This document shows positions 9,026-18,532 of a stretch of 64,000 bases of DNA, in pieces. The translations under genes and the position numbers were made by a program. The stretch's first letter is position 1. Every line of letters begins with the position of its first letter. The notes under the pieces are model-generated. The model did no database searches. It saw only the letters and a program-made list of their open reading frames with translations, and was not told where the DNA came from. The DNA is from Sinorhizobium medicae (lineage in GTDB: Bacteria; Pseudomonadota; Alphaproteobacteria; Rhizobiales; Rhizobiaceae): the NCBI RefSeq assembly GCF_007827695.1, contig NZ_VITA01000005.1, forward strand, positions 352,799-416,798, written 5' to 3'.

Positions 9026-9736
9026 ATGACGACGCAGAAGCCCGAAAGCGGGGATTCCCGCCGCGACGAGGTGATCGCGGGGGAGTACGTGCTCGGCGTC
9101 CTGTCGGCCGAGGATCGCCGCAAGGCCGAAGCGCGCATGGCAACGGACCGCAATTTCGCGGCCATGGTCGCTCGATGGCAAAACAATCTTGCTGCCTTCG
9201 GCGACCCCTATGAAACGGTCGCGCCACGGCGCCGATACGGTGGCTCAGTCGGGCGCGGAGCCTTCGAAGAACGCCGAGGGGCGCACGACCAACGCGGTGT
9301 CTGGGGCTCGCTTGCTCTCTGGCGCAGCCTCGCCCTCGCATCGCTTTCGGCAATCGTCGTAATGGCCGGCGCGATGGCCGGACTTTTCAGCAGCCGCCCA
9401 GGCGGCACTCCGCTTGTGGCAAACCTCGAATCGTCTGGCGGCCCGGTCAACCTGGTCCTGCACTTCGAACCGGATACGGGACGCCTGTGGCTGTCGCCGA
9501 CCGCCGCGGTAAGAGACAGATCGCTCGAACTCTGGCTGACCAAGGGCGACGATGCACCCGTCTCGCTCGGCGTGCTGCTGCCCCCGAGTGAAGGCGCAAC
9601 CGTGCTCGAGCCGCGATTGCGTGGCCGAATAGCCCCGGGGTCCAGGCTTTTCGTAAGCGTCGAACCACGGGGAGGATCGCCGAAAGGCGCGCCTACCGGA
9701 GCGGTCATCGCGCAAGGCATGGCGCGCGTCTTCTGA
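9026..9736 (+). CDS. Anti-sigma-K (RskA)-like membrane protein without adjacent sigma gene
   Basis: A 236-residue protein with the architecture of RskA-type anti-sigma factors. The N-terminal helical cytoplasmic domain (VIAGEYVLGVLSAEDRRKAE, about residues 16-35) resembles the sigma-binding region. One membrane segment lies at about 100-120, followed by an extracytoplasmic beta-rich domain containing LELWL. Such proteins hold an ECF sigma factor at the membrane until a signal releases it. The ATG at 9026 is preceded by AGGG; an upstream in-frame GTG at 9014 is less likely. No sigma gene adjoins it: upstream is noncoding and then argB. It may act on a sigma factor encoded elsewhere, or be an orphan. 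Confidence 0.8.
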   Translation: MTTQKPESGDSRRDEVIAGEYVLGVLSAEDRRKAEARMATDRNFAAMVARWQNNLAAFGDPYETVAPRRRYGGSVGRGAFEERRGAHDQRGVWGSLALWRSLALASLSAIVVMAGAMAGLFSSRPGGTPLVANLESSGGPVNLVLHFEPDTGRLWLSPTAAVRDRSLELWLTKGDDAPVSLGVLLPPSEGATVLEPRLRGRIAPGSRLFVSVEPRGGSPKGAPTGAVIAQGMARVF

Positions 9737-9834
9737 GCCGAGATCACGGTGCGTTGGAGCAGCGGGGATGCGATTGGAACCGCACGCGATTGTCATCCCG
9801 CTCCAGGGCTGCCCCTTGCCGCGCCGCGCAGCCT

Positions 9835-10374
9835 TCAGAACGTCCCCGCCTGCGGCGATGGTGTCTGCGCTTGTGAGAGCGCTGCCTGAAGCCTCTGCTC
9901 CTGTTCCGGAGAGAGCGACGTCTTCAGCACGCGGCCGCGAAGGCCCGAAAACTCGGCGAGCACCTTTTCGGGCTGCACCTTGCGCACCAGAACGAAGAGC
10001 GCCGAAGAACCGTTCGGGATGGTGTTGCCGAGCGACTTGATGAATTCGTCGTCTATGCCGTAGTCGGCAAGCGACCCGGAAAGCGCGCCGGCACCTGCTC
10101 CGAGAGCGCCGCCGATGGCAAAACCGGCGATCGGATTGAGGAAGAGCAATCCGACGAGCCCGCCCCAGAGCGAGCCGGACAGAAGACCGGAAGTGGCGCC
10201 GACGGCGGTGAGGTTCAGGCTCTGCTTCAGGTGCACCTTTCCTTCTGCGTCGCGCACGACGACCACCGCATCTTCGAGGTCGATCAGATATTCCTTCCGC
10301 AGGCTGTTGAGCTTCAAGAGGACCTTGTCGGCCTCATCCGTCGAATCGAATCCCACTACAATCAAATCGGACAT
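9835..10374 (-). CDS. DUF1269 family Gly-rich membrane protein
   Basis: A 179-residue protein beginning MSDLIVVGFDSTDEADKVL, typical of DUF1269, with a small alpha/beta domain (about residues 1-55) followed by a glycine-rich hydrophobic hairpin (about 65-105, GGALGAGAGALSG) and a soluble C-terminal part. Function is unknown; family members are often stress-related membrane proteins. The ATG at 10374 has a very strong AGGAGAGAG site, which settles the start although the frame is open back to 10533. It is in the same direction as yihA upstream but separated by about 140 bases. Its C-terminus carries the low-complexity run QAALSQAQTPSPQAG. Confidence 0.8.
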   Translation of the reverse strand: MSDLIVVGFDSTDEADKVLLKLNSLRKEYLIDLEDAVVVVRDAEGKVHLKQSLNLTAVGATSGLLSGSLWGGLVGLLFLNPIAGFAIGGALGAGAGALSGSLADYGIDDEFIKSLGNTIPNGSSALFVLVRKVQPEKVLAEFSGLRGRVLKTSLSPEQEQRLQAALSQAQTPSPQAGTF

Positions 10375-10516
10375 GTCTCTCTCCTGATCTTCGGGCAGAC
10401 AATCTGACGCCGCGAAGCAGAGAGATAAAGCGATTTTCATGTCGGGGTAGTGACGCGGGTCAGCACGCGCGCTGAAAGCCGCTCGATATAGCCGGTGTGG
10501 CTGTCGTGATGTCGTG

Positions 10517-11170
10517 TCAGCGCGCCACGGCAAGCTCGATCGCCGCGCGGAGCTCCTCGATGCCTTCGCCCTTTTCCGACGATGTAGATAGCACCTCGGG
10601 AAAAGCGGCCGGCCGCTTCCTGATCTTCTCGAGCGTTTCGGCGAGCAGCCTCGGCACGCCGGCAGCCTTGATCTTGTCCGTCTTGGTCAGCACGATCTGG
10701 TAGGACACCGCCGCCTTGTCGAGGAGAGCCAGCACCTCCTCGTCGTTCTTCTTGATACCGTGACGTGCGTCGATCAGCACATAGACGCGCTTCAGCGTGG
10801 AACGTCCGCGCAGATAGTCGAACACCAGCTTTGTCCAGGCATCGACCTGTTCCTTGGGCGCCTGGGCATAGCCGTAGCCCGGCATATCCACAAGCGCCAT
10901 CGGCGGCAGGTCGTCGGCTTCTCCCGAATAACCGTCCGGCACGAAATAGTTGAGTTCCTGAGTGCGGCCCGGCGTGTTCGATGTGCGTGCAAGGCCTTTA
11001 TGGCCCACGAGTGCGTTGATCAGGGACGACTTGCCGACGTTGGAGCGGCCGGCAAAGGCGATCTCCGTCGGCCCTTCCGGCGGCAGGAACTTCATCGAGG
11101 GCACGCCGCGGATGAAGATCCAAGGCCGGCCGAAGACGCTTGCGGCATTCTGGTTGTTCGTCGCGGACAT
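10517..11170 (-). CDS. yihA: Ribosome biogenesis GTP-binding protein YihA/YsxC (EngB)
   Basis: Essential small GTPase that assists late 50S ribosomal subunit assembly. The 217-residue protein has the G1 loop GRSNVGKSS (about residues 41-49), a threonine-containing G2 region (TSNTPGRTQ), G3 DMPGYG (about 94-99) and G4 TKTDK (about 160). It follows yidC at a distance of about 150 bases with a terminator-like stem-loop between, so it may have its own promoter. Its place downstream of rpmH-rnpA-yidC is the usual alphaproteobacterial cluster and links ribosome assembly with RNase P and membrane insertion. Confidence 0.95.
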   Translation of the reverse strand: MSATNNQNAASVFGRPWIFIRGVPSMKFLPPEGPTEIAFAGRSNVGKSSLINALVGHKGLARTSNTPGRTQELNYFVPDGYSGEADDLPPMALVDMPGYGYAQAPKEQVDAWTKLVFDYLRGRSTLKRVYVLIDARHGIKKNDEEVLALLDKAAVSYQIVLTKTDKIKAAGVPRLLAETLEKIRKRPAAFPEVLSTSSEKGEGIEELRAAIELAVAR

Positions 11171-11260
11171 GATCTGGCGTACCTCTTTGCCTCGCCGGCA
11201 TCCGGCTTTTAGGGTGGCTTGTCAAGCTTTAGAGAGCTTGTCGGCCGGGTGACGAGGATC

Positions 11261-11295
11261 TAAAAGAAAAGCCCCGGAACGCATCGCTCCGAGGC
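11261..11295 (-). terminator. Rho-independent terminator downstream of yidC
   Basis: Read leftward, the 10-base arms GCCTCGGAGC and GTTCCGGGGC pair through eight Watson-Crick and two G-U pairs around the loop GATGC, followed at once by TTTTCTTTTA. This is a standard intrinsic terminator 23 bases after the yidC stop. Confidence 0.78.
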
Positions 11296-11317
11296 TCCAT
11301 GCGAGCGTATCTGCCGG

Positions 11318-13111
11318 CTATTCCGCCGGTTTCGGTTTCTTCGAGAACAGCGACTTCAGATTGTCGAAGAGTTCGACCTTCACGCCCTGACGCTTCATAA
11401 TGATGCCCTGCTGCAGGATCGAGAGCGTGTTGTTCCACGCCCAGTAGATCACCAGACCGGCGGGGAACGACGCCAGCATGAAGGTAAAGACCACCGGCAT
11501 CCAGGTGAACAGCATCGCCTGGGTCGGGTCCGGCGGGGTCGGGTTCATGCGCATCTGCAGGAACATGGTGACGCCCATGACGATCGGCCAAATGCCGAGG
11601 TGCAGGAATGCCGGTCCCTCGAATGGCAGAAGACCGAAAAGATTGATAATCGTCGTCGGATCCGGGGCGGAGAGATCCTGGATCCAGCCGAAGAACGGTG
11701 CATGCCGCATCTCGATGGTGACGTAGATCACCTTGTATAGCGCGAAGAAAACGGGGATCTGGATGAGGATAGGCCAGCAGCCCGCCAGAGGGTTGATCTT
11801 TTCTTCCTTGTAGAGCTGCATCATCGCCTGCTGCAGACCCATGCGGTCGTCGCCGAACTTCTTCTTCAGTTCCTCCATCTTCGGCTGAACCTTCTTCATG
11901 TTCGCCATCGAAGCGTACTGCTTGTTGGCGAGCGGGAAGAAGATGAGCTTCACCACAATGGTGGTGATCAGGATGGCGATGCCGAAATTGCCGAAGAGAC
12001 GGAAGAAGAAATCCATCATTTTGAACATCGGCTTGGTGATGAAGTAGAACCAGCCCCAGTCGATCAGCTTGTCGAAATTGGGGATGGAATAGGTCAATTC
12101 GTAATTGTCGACGACCGGAACTTCCTTGGCGCCGGCGAAGATGAGGTTCTTCACCTCTGCCGATTGACCAGGCGCAACCGTGACGGCATCGCTCTTATAG
12201 TCGCTCTGGTAGCGCGGGCGGCCGTCGGCAAAATGCGAGAAGCGGATGTCGAAGGGTGTGTCCTGCGGAGGGACGATGGTCGCCGCCCAGTATTTGTCGG
12301 TGATGCCCAGCCACCCGCCGGTCGATTTGCCCGGTTCGACCGGCTCCTCGTCCTCGACGTCGGAGTAGCCGACTTCCTGGAGGCCATGCTCTCCCGCGAC
12401 TCCGACAAAGCCTTCGTGGAGCACGTAGATGCTCGGTGTGCTCGGCTTGTTGAAGCGCGTGACGCGGCCATAGGAGGAAAGCGAAACCGCGGCGGCGGCG
12501 TCGTTCTTGATGCTGTCGACCACTTCGAACATGTAGCGGTCGTCAACCGAGATGGTCCGGGTAAAGGTAATGCCCTTGTCGTTCGTGTAGCTCAGCGTCA
12601 CCGGCGTCGAGGGCGTGAGCTTGTCGCCGCCCGAAAGCATCCAAACCGTTTGAGGGCCCGGAACCGACCCGGTCGCATCCGACCCGATATACCCGATTTC
12701 GGTGAAATAGCCGTCGGCGGTCTCCGCCGGGCTGAAGAGCGTGATGACAGGGCTCTTCGGATCCACCGTTTCGCGGTAGCCCTTGAGCTTCAGGTCGTCG
12801 AAGCGTGCGCCGGTCAGGTTGATGGAGCCGGAAAGCGCCGGCGTGTCGATCGCTACGCGGGCCGACTTGCCGATCGCCTGATCGCGGCTTTCGGCGGCGC
12901 TCGGGATTGCCCCGCCGGGCAAGGCTTGTCCCGGTGCAGCCTGTCCGGGTGCCGCCTGCTGCGTACCCGGTTGCGACTGGGCCTGCTGGGCTTTTTCCGC
13001 GGCAATGCGGTCCTTCTCCATCTTCGGGCTGACATAGAAGAACTGCCAGGCGATGAGGATCAGCACGGAAAGGGCGATCGCCACGAAATAATTGCGGTTG
13101 TTTTCCATCAT
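11318..13111 (-). CDS. yidC: Membrane protein insertase YidC
   Basis: Inserts and folds inner-membrane proteins, alone or with SecYEG. The 597-residue Gram-negative type has an N-terminal membrane helix (about residues 8-26), a proline/glutamine-rich linker (about 35-70), a large periplasmic beta-sandwich domain (about 75-350), and the conserved five-helix C-terminal insertase core (about 360-570) with the cytoplasmic hairpin around [17 protein letters not shown]. The start overlaps the rnpA stop by four bases (ATGA), which implies translational coupling. A second ATG directly follows the first. The small yidD gene often found between rnpA and yidC is absent. Confidence 0.97.
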   Translation of the reverse strand: MMENNRNYFVAIALSVLILIAWQFFYVSPKMEKDRIAAEKAQQAQSQPGTQQAAPGQAAPGQALPGGAIPSAAESRDQAIGKSARVAIDTPALSGSINLTGARFDDLKLKGYRETVDPKSPVITLFSPAETADGYFTEIGYIGSDATGSVPGPQTVWMLSGGDKLTPSTPVTLSYTNDKGITFTRTISVDDRYMFEVVDSIKNDAAAAVSLSSYGRVTRFNKPSTPSIYVLHEGFVGVAGEHGLQEVGYSDVEDEEPVEPGKSTGGWLGITDKYWAATIVPPQDTPFDIRFSHFADGRPRYQSDYKSDAVTVAPGQSAEVKNLIFAGAKEVPVVDNYELTYSIPNFDKLIDWGWFYFITKPMFKMMDFFFRLFGNFGIAILITTIVVKLIFFPLANKQYASMANMKKVQPKMEELKKKFGDDRMGLQQAMMQLYKEEKINPLAGCWPILIQIPVFFALYKVIYVTIEMRHAPFFGWIQDLSAPDPTTIINLFGLLPFEGPAFLHLGIWPIVMGVTMFLQMRMNPTPPDPTQAMLFTWMPVVFTFMLASFPAGLVIYWAWNNTLSILQQGIIMKRQGVKVELFDNLKSLFSKKPKPAE

Positions 13112-13506
13112 GATTTCCTGGAACCGGCCGGTGGCCGCTTCTGTTTCGGCTTGATTTCGATGCGATCCCGAAGCGCCCGAGTCAATGCGTCGAATGGGGC
13201 ATTCAGGAGATCGCGCCGGGCGACAATCACATAGTCGTGTCCGGGTTTCATTGCAAACCCGGCCGAAAGCCGCACCGCTTCCTTGAGTCGTCGGCGCATC
13301 CGATTTCGCTCGACGGCATTGCCGTGCTTCTTGGTAACGGTGAAGCCCACGCGGGCTTCACCCTCCGGATCGTTCCGGTCAAGAACCTCGAGAAGAAATA
13401 ACGGCCCTCTGCGGCTTTCGCCAGCCCGGACCGCCAAAAACTGCGGACGGCTTTTCAGCCGCCCGACAGCTATCTTGTCTTTATCTGTCGTCATTTGCCC
13501 GGACAT
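13108..13506 (-). CDS. rnpA: Ribonuclease P protein component
   Basis: Basic protein subunit of RNase P, which matures the 5' ends of tRNAs together with its catalytic RNA. The 132-residue product carries the signature RNxxRRRLKE ([12 protein letters not shown], about residues 70-81) and the [14 protein letters not shown] strand before it. Its C-terminal tail is lysine/arginine/proline-rich ([14 protein letters not shown]). It lies 21 bases after rpmH and overlaps yidC by four bases, forming a tight operon. The start at 13506 (MSGQM) is taken; MTTDKDK at 13494 is an alternative. Confidence 0.95.
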   Translation of the reverse strand: MSGQMTTDKDKIAVGRLKSRPQFLAVRAGESRRGPLFLLEVLDRNDPEGEARVGFTVTKKHGNAVERNRMRRRLKEAVRLSAGFAMKPGHDYVIVARRDLLNAPFDALTRALRDRIEIKPKQKRPPAGSRKS

Positions 13507-13527
13507 AAGGTTTCGGGCAGATCCGGC

Positions 13528-13662
13528 TTACGCCGAAAGACGCTTGCGGCCACGAGCCCGGCGGGCTGTCAGGACCTTGCGCCCACCCTTGGTGGACATA
13601 CGTGCACGGAAGCCGTGACGGCGCTTGCGAACAAGCTTGGACGGTTGGTAGGTACGCTTCAT
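13528..13662 (-). CDS. rpmH: 50S ribosomal protein L34
   Basis: The 44-codon gene encodes the highly basic L34 protein of the large ribosomal subunit. Translation from the ATG at 13662 gives [19 protein letters not shown] and ends [11 protein letters not shown] at the TAA at 13528-13530, the full family length and sequence. It is the first gene of the leftward rpmH-rnpA-yidC operon, with a good promoter about 110 bases upstream. Being below 60 codons, it is easily missed by automatic length cut-offs. Confidence 0.98.
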   Translation of the reverse strand: MKRTYQPSKLVRKRRHGFRARMSTKGGRKVLTARRARGRKRLSA

Positions 13663-13979
13663 TTATTTAATACCGCGGTGTGCGGCCCTTCTTGGGTTTG
13701 CATGACTTGCAAGAGCGTTTACGCGCCGGGCATGGCTCCGCCGACGGGCGGATCGACCGGACGTGCGCGGCTTATAGGTATAAATGTCCGGCCGAGTCAA
13801 TTCCCGAGTGCCGGCGACATGCTCACCGTCGCCAGCCCCCGACGAAGAACACCCCTAAAAATAGGCTGCCTGATGGATGCTTTGTTAACCGTGCGCATTT
13901 TAGCATTTACTCAGTTGCGTGCAGGCCGTGAGTTGTTCCCGTCTGGGGCGAGTGGGCGGCTGGGGGACAGGAACAGGAC
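13663..13979. other. 317-base divergent promoter region rpmH / chemoreceptor
   Basis: Noncoding region between the leftward rpmH and the rightward chemoreceptor gene. It holds the rpmH promoter (13771-13800) and an rpmH leader of roughly 100 bases. A TTAACC sequence near 13884 resembles half of a CtrA site, but there is no second half at the usual spacing. I see no other gene. Confidence 0.5.
13771..13800 (-). promoter_or_regulatory. Sigma-70-type promoter of rpmH-rnpA-yidC
   Basis: Read leftward, TTGACT (13795-13800) and TATAAG (13771-13776) are separated by 18 bases. With the preceding C the -10 becomes CTATAA, close to the Sinorhizobium CTTGAC-N17-CTATAT consensus. It lies 109 bases upstream of the rpmH start and points into it. 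Confidence 0.55.
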
Positions 13980-15977
13980 ATGAAAATACGCGGGAAAATT
14001 AACTTGATCGTCGGCATCATGAGTCTGCTGGCGATAGCGATCACCGGTATGTCGTTGCTTATCGTGAGCGAGTACAACCAGCGGCTCGGTGAATACCAGA
14101 ACGCTTCCGACCGGGCCTTCAAAGGCGAGCGGCTCAATCGTCTCGTAACGGCCGTGGTCATGGAGGCGCGGGGCATCTATGCGGCGCCGACGGTTGAAAA
14201 GGCAAAGCCATTTGCCGAGGGCATTCTCAAAAATCTCGGCAAGATAGATACGCTGCTGGAGGAGTGGCGGCCGCTGGTGCCGGCCGACGTCCTGCCCGCC
14301 TTCGATACCCTCGTAAAGCGCGCGGAGGAATTCAAGGTGTTCCGAAGTGAGACGGCGCGCCTGGGCACGGAAGTTGCGCCGCAGGCGGCCAACGAGCAGG
14401 GCAACAATGAAGCCAATCGGGCCAACCGCAAGGCTTTTCAAGCTGAGATCGACGTCGTCGTGGACGCGAACCTTGCCTTGCTTCAGACGATTACCGCCGA
14501 CATCGCCGAATACAAGCGCTCGATCGTGCTGATCGTGCTTGCAACCGCAGCTCTTGGCATGCTGGCCGGGATCGGCGCTGCCTTCTACATTGCGACCAAC
14601 CACCTCAGCCGCCCGATTCTCGATCTGACGGCCAAGATGAAGGTGCTTGCCGGCGGTGACCTCACGGCGGATGTGCCCTTCGCCGGGCGCAAGGACGAGA
14701 TCGGCGATATGGCGGCAGCGGTCGAAGTCTTCAAACAGAACAGCCTTGCCGTTCGAGAGCTCAACGCCCAGGAAGAAGTCCTGCGTGGAAAGAGCGCGGA
14801 CCTGCAGTCGAGCATCGCCACGGTCGTCGCGGCGGCTGCGGCGGGCGATTTCACCCAGCGCATCAGCAAGGACTATGACAACGACGATCTCAACCGTTTT
14901 GCGGCAAGCGTCAACGAACTGGTCAACAGTGTCGATACCGGTATTGCCGAGACCCGAAGGGTCATTGCGAGCCTGGCAACGGGCGACCTAACGCAGAGCA
15001 TGAAGGGTCAGTTCCAGGGCGCATTCGCGGAGCTGCAGACGAACGTCAACGACACCTTGCAGACGCTTCAGAAGACGCTCCGCGAGGTCCGCACGACGAC
15101 GGACTCGATCAATGGAAACTCTACCGAGCTGCGCAGTGCTGCCGACGACCTTTCCAAGCGGACGGAACAGCAGGCCGCGGCGCTTGAGGAAACCTCGGCA
15201 GCGCTCGACCAGATAACCGCCGCAGTCCGCAATTCGACCGAACGGGCTCATGAGGCGACCGTGATGGTTACGGAGGCGAAGGACAGTGCTGCGCAGTCGG
15301 CATCGGTCGTCCGCAATGCCATCGATGCCATGGGCCGGATCGAACAGGCTTCGAGCGAGATCGGCCAGATTACCAACGTCATCGACGAAATTGCCTTCCA
15401 GACCAACCTGCTGGCCCTGAACGCAGGCGTCGAGGCGGCACGCGCCGGAGATGCCGGCAAGGGTTTCGCCGTCGTCGCCCAGGAGGTCCGTGAACTCGCC
15501 CAGCGTGCCGCCAGCGCCGCCAAGGATATCAAATCGCTGATTTCCAAGTCCGGTGACGAGGTGTCAACCGGCGTCAAGCTCGTACAGGCAACGGGAGCGG
15601 CGCTCGGCCAGATCGAGACGCGCGTCCTCAAGATCAACGATCACATCCATTCGATCGCGACGGCCGCGCGTGAGCAATCGACGGGCCTTGGCGAAGTCAG
15701 CACTGCCGTCAACCAGATGGATCAGGTCACCCAGCGCAATGCCGCCATGGTGGAAGAGGCGAATGCTGCCACGCATAAGCTATCCGCTGAAGCTGACAAC
15801 CTTGCCAACCTGATCGCCTATTTCAAGATCGAGCGCGACCCGGTGCGTACGATCACGCCGGCAAGGGAAACGAACCGCCCCGTTGCATCGCCCGCCCGCC
15901 GTATGATGGGGTCGGTCGCGCGCGCTTTCGGCAACGGTTCCGCCGCGGTCGCCCGTGATGATTGGGAGGAATTCTGA
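13980..15977 (+). CDS. Methyl-accepting chemotaxis protein with C-terminal CheR-docking pentapeptide
   Basis: Transmembrane chemoreceptor of 665 residues. It has a first membrane helix (about 8-30), a periplasmic helical sensor domain of about 150 residues (four-helix-bundle-like, ligand unknown), a second helix (about 180-203), a HAMP domain with a second HAMP-like segment (about 205-360), and the cytoplasmic signalling domain. The hairpin tip lies around residue 463 (DEIAFQTNLLALNAGVEAAR). It ends DDWEEF, which resembles the tethering pentapeptide by which CheR and CheB dock in a subset of S. meliloti receptors. It stands alone, with stem-loops downstream near 16064 and 16163. Which Mcp it is cannot be decided here. 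Confidence 0.93.
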   Translation: MKIRGKINLIVGIMSLLAIAITGMSLLIVSEYNQRLGEYQNASDRAFKGERLNRLVTAVVMEARGIYAAPTVEKAKPFAEGILKNLGKIDTLLEEWRPLVPADVLPAFDTLVKRAEEFKVFRSETARLGTEVAPQAANEQGNNEANRANRKAFQAEIDVVVDANLALLQTITADIAEYKRSIVLIVLATAALGMLAGIGAAFYIATNHLSRPILDLTAKMKVLAGGDLTADVPFAGRKDEIGDMAAAVEVFKQNSLAVRELNAQEEVLRGKSADLQSSIATVVAAAAAGDFTQRISKDYDNDDLNRFAASVNELVNSVDTGIAETRRVIASLATGDLTQSMKGQFQGAFAELQTNVNDTLQTLQKTLREVRTTTDSINGNSTELRSAADDLSKRTEQQAAALEETSAALDQITAAVRNSTERAHEATVMVTEAKDSAAQSASVVRNAIDAMGRIEQASSEIGQITNVIDEIAFQTNLLALNAGVEAARAGDAGKGFAVVAQEVRELAQRAASAAKDIKSLISKSGDEVSTGVKLVQATGAALGQIETRVLKINDHIHSIATAAREQSTGLGEVSTAVNQMDQVTQRNAAMVEEANAATHKLSAEADNLANLIAYFKIERDPVRTITPARETNRPVASPARRMMGSVARAFGNGSAAVARDDWEEF

Positions 15978-16063
15978 ACGGCTCGGAGCTCAACCAGGAA
16001 AGTGCACACACTATTCTTCATCCCGCTCCGGCTGTGATCCCCTCGGGTATCGGCATAGGGCTT

Positions 16064-16091
16064 CTCGCGGCGGCCGGACAGTCGCCGCGAG
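16064..16091. terminator. Stem-loop downstream of the chemoreceptor gene
   Basis: Perfect 9-base arms CTCGCGGCG (16064-16072) and CGCCGCGAG (16083-16091) around a 10-base loop lie 87 bases after the stop. There is no U-run, so termination is possible but not assured. Confidence 0.5.
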
Positions 16092-16162
16092 CAACTTTCG
16101 GGGCGGGAATTTCCCGGCGTGCGCGTGCCGCGGTTTTGTCACGTTATCGTGAATTGGGGCCG

Positions 16163-16178
16163 CGGCGTGGTCACGCCG
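16163..16178. terminator. Second short stem-loop with weak T-run
   Basis: Arms CGGCGTG (16163-16169) and CACGCCG (16172-16178), almost without a loop, are followed by ACTTTTG. It may be a second terminator or an operator ahead of the TVP38-like gene at 16264. Confidence 0.35.
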
Positions 16179-16263
16179 ACTTTTGCGGACGCGACCATTC
16201 TTTATTGGTTCCGAATATGAAATCCTTCTAACCCAAGGGGTCATCTCACCGGAAGCGAATCGC

Positions 16264-17064
16264 ATGAGTCATGGTGTCAGCAACGGGACGGAAGAACGTC
16301 CGGCTCCGAAATCCCGGAAGAGCCGGGGGGCTCCCACACCCGGTCCGCGCCGTTCCCCCGTGCGGTTCGTGCCCCTTGCCATCCTCCTGGCCGGTGGCGT
16401 CCTGGCATATGCACTTGGTCTGCAGGACTATGTCTCGCTTTCCGCGCTCGTCGACCAGCGCGATGCACTTGCCGCCCAGGTCGCCGCCCATCCGATCCAG
16501 TCGGCTCTCGTCTTCTTCGCGGTCTATGCCGCGGTCGTCGTCTTCTCCATTCCGGCGGCATCAGTGCTGACGATCTTCGCAGGCTTCCTCTTCGGCTGGC
16601 TTGCCGGTGCGGCCGTTGCGGTTCTTTCGGCCACGCTCGGTGCGTGCCTGTTGTTCCTCGCCGCGCGCGGCGCCTTCAGGGATGTCCTCAGGCGCCGCGC
16701 AGGCGGTTTCCTGGACCGGTTCGCCGTAGGATTTCGGGATAACGCCTTCCTCTATCTCCTGGTTCTGCGGCTGGCACCGGTCTTCCCGTTTTTCGTGATC
16801 AACATCGCGCCCGCCTTTTTCGATGTGAAACTGCGCACCTTCGCGACCGCTACGCTGATCGGCATCGTGCCCGGCACTCTCGCCTATGCCTGGCTCGGCT
16901 GCGGCCTCGGCGACGTGCTCGCCATGGCGGCTGCAAGCGGGCGTTCGCTCGCCCTTTCCGATTTCGTCACCAGGGACGTATCGCTGGCGCTCATCGCCCT
17001 TGCGCTGATTGCTACATTGCCCCTGGCATTCAGGCTTATACAGTCGCGCCGCAAAGAAGCGTGA
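16264..17064 (+). CDS. TVP38/TMEM64 (VTT-domain) inner-membrane protein
   Basis: A 266-residue polytopic membrane protein with the VTT/SNARE-associated domain found in DedA-like and TVP38/TMEM64 proteins. The basic, proline-rich N-terminus (about residues 1-30) precedes a first helix. The conserved core includes FAGFLFGWLAGAAVAVLSATLGACLLF (about 103-130) and RLAPVFPFFVINIAPAFFDV (about 170-190), and the G-x-x-P-G motif appears as GIVPGTLAYAW. Members are thought to act as lipid scramblases or transporters. The next gene, a flavin disulfide reductase, starts 26 bases downstream, an arrangement often seen for this family with mercuric-reductase-like enzymes. Confidence 0.85.
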   Translation: MSHGVSNGTEERPAPKSRKSRGAPTPGPRRSPVRFVPLAILLAGGVLAYALGLQDYVSLSALVDQRDALAAQVAAHPIQSALVFFAVYAAVVVFSIPAASVLTIFAGFLFGWLAGAAVAVLSATLGACLLFLAARGAFRDVLRRRAGGFLDRFAVGFRDNAFLYLLVLRLAPVFPFFVINIAPAFFDVKLRTFATATLIGIVPGTLAYAWLGCGLGDVLAMAAASGRSLALSDFVTRDVSLALIALALIATLPLAFRLIQSRRKEA

Positions 17065-17089
17065 CGGAGATACGGATAGGGTAGAGGGC

Positions 17090-18511
17090 GTGGTGAAACA
17101 ATTGACACCGGACATCTGCGTAATTGGCGGCGGTGCAGCCGGGCTCACGGTAGCCGCCGGAGCTGCCGCCTTCGGCGTGCCCGTCGTGCTGGTGGAAAAG
17201 GGGCCGATGGGCGGCGACTGCCTGAATCACGGCTGCGTGCCTTCGAAGGCTCTGATCGCGGCGTCAAGGCATGCGCATTCCATCAGGGTTGCAGCGGAAT
17301 TCGGCATCGCCGCAGCAGGGCCCGTCATCGATCAGGAACGCCTGACGGCGCGCATCCAGTCCGTCATAGTCGGCATTGCACCGCATGATTCCGTCGAGCG
17401 CTTCACGAGCCTCGGGGTCGAGGTCATCAAGGATGAGGCTTGCTTCGTCGATAACCGCACCATCGCTGCCGGTGACCGCCTCATCCGCGCCCGGCGTTTC
17501 GTGATCGCTACCGGCTCATCGCCGGCAATTCCCCCGATCCCGGGGCTGGCGGAGACGCCGTTCCTCACCAATGAAACGCTCTTCAGTCTGAAACGCCTGC
17601 CGCGCCATCTTGTCGTCATCGGCGGGGGGCCGGTCGGACTCGAAATGGCTGGGGCTCACCGCCGCCTGGGCGTCGAGGTGACGGTCGTGGACAAGACGGA
17701 GGCCCTGTCCGGGCAGGATCCGGAACTGGCGGCGATTGTGCTCGACGGGCTGAGAGCGGAAGGCGTGCACCTCCATGAACGCACGGCGATCCACGCGGTC
17801 GAACGGACGGAGCGTGGTATCCGGCTGCGGTGCGAAAACGGGAACGGTCCTTTCGGGATCGAAGGAAGCGATCTGCTGGTGGCCGCCGGCCGCGCGCCCG
17901 TTCATGCATCTCTCGGTCTCGATGCGGCAGGGATCAGACACGATCCGAAGCGTATCGAGGTCGGTCCGAATCTAAGGACCAGCAACCGCCGGGTCTATGC
18001 GATCGGCGATGCGGCGGGTGGCCTATTCACGCATCAGGCGAGCTATCATGCCCGCCTGGTGCTGCAGCAGATACTCTTCCGCCTGCCGGCGCGCGAGAAG
18101 CCGTTCATCGTTCCACGGGTGATCTTCACCGAGCCCGAACTGGCTCATGTGGGGCTGACGGAAGAGCGTGCGCGCGAAGCAGCCCCGGGGGCGACGATCC
18201 TTCGCCTGGATTATTCCGCGAACGACCGCTCCCGTACCGATGGTCTTGGCCGAGGGTTGATCAAGGTGGTCGTCGGCAGGCGGGGCCGGGTGCTCGGTGC
18301 AGCCATTGCGGGTTCCGGAGCCGGGGAGATGATCAATCTCTGGGCCTTCGCCGTTGCCAATCGCCTGACCCTCAAGCATTTCCAGACTTATGTCGCACCC
18401 TATCCGACCCTCTCGGAGATTGGAAAACAGGCGGCGATCTCCTATTATTCCCCGATGGCGCGAAATCGCCTTCTGCGGACCGTGCTTCGGTTCCTCAGAC
18501 ATTTCGGCTGA
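17090..18511 (+). CDS. FAD-dependent pyridine nucleotide-disulfide oxidoreductase
   Basis: Group I flavin disulfide reductase of 473 residues, similar to mercuric reductase and dihydrolipoamide dehydrogenase. The FAD motif is GGGAAGL (about residues 13-19). The redox-active pair lies in GGDCLNHGCVPSKAL (about 42-56), the NAD(P) site in GGGPVGLEMAG (about 180), and the C-terminal dimerisation domain is complete. No N-terminal heavy-metal domain and no C-terminal vicinal cysteines are present, so true mercury reduction is unlikely. The start is one of two adjacent GTG codons (17090 or 17093) after AGAGGG; the second has better spacing. It is probably co-transcribed with the TVP38-like gene. Confidence 0.88.
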   Translation: MVKQLTPDICVIGGGAAGLTVAAGAAAFGVPVVLVEKGPMGGDCLNHGCVPSKALIAASRHAHSIRVAAEFGIAAAGPVIDQERLTARIQSVIVGIAPHDSVERFTSLGVEVIKDEACFVDNRTIAAGDRLIRARRFVIATGSSPAIPPIPGLAETPFLTNETLFSLKRLPRHLVVIGGGPVGLEMAGAHRRLGVEVTVVDKTEALSGQDPELAAIVLDGLRAEGVHLHERTAIHAVERTERGIRLRCENGNGPFGIEGSDLLVAAGRAPVHASLGLDAAGIRHDPKRIEVGPNLRTSNRRVYAIGDAAGGLFTHQASYHARLVLQQILFRLPAREKPFIVPRVIFTEPELAHVGLTEERAREAAPGATILRLDYSANDRSRTDGLGRGLIKVVVGRRGRVLGAAIAGSGAGEMINLWAFAVANRLTLKHFQTYVAPYPTLSEIGKQAAISYYSPMARNRLLRTVLRFLRHFG

Positions 18512-18532
18512 CGGCAGGGAATATTGAGAGTC

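Noticed and set aside
8702-9181. Leftward frame between argB and the anti-sigma gene
   Set aside because: Reads fairly well from about 8960 to 8702 but its only start codon lies inside the opposite gene; no ribosome site and no known family.
13860-13900. CtrA binding site upstream of the chemoreceptor
   Set aside because: Only one TTAACC half is present, without the second TTAA at seven-base spacing.
17090-18511. Mercuric reductase
   Set aside because: The fold and redox pair fit, but the C-terminal vicinal cysteines and any mer genes are missing.
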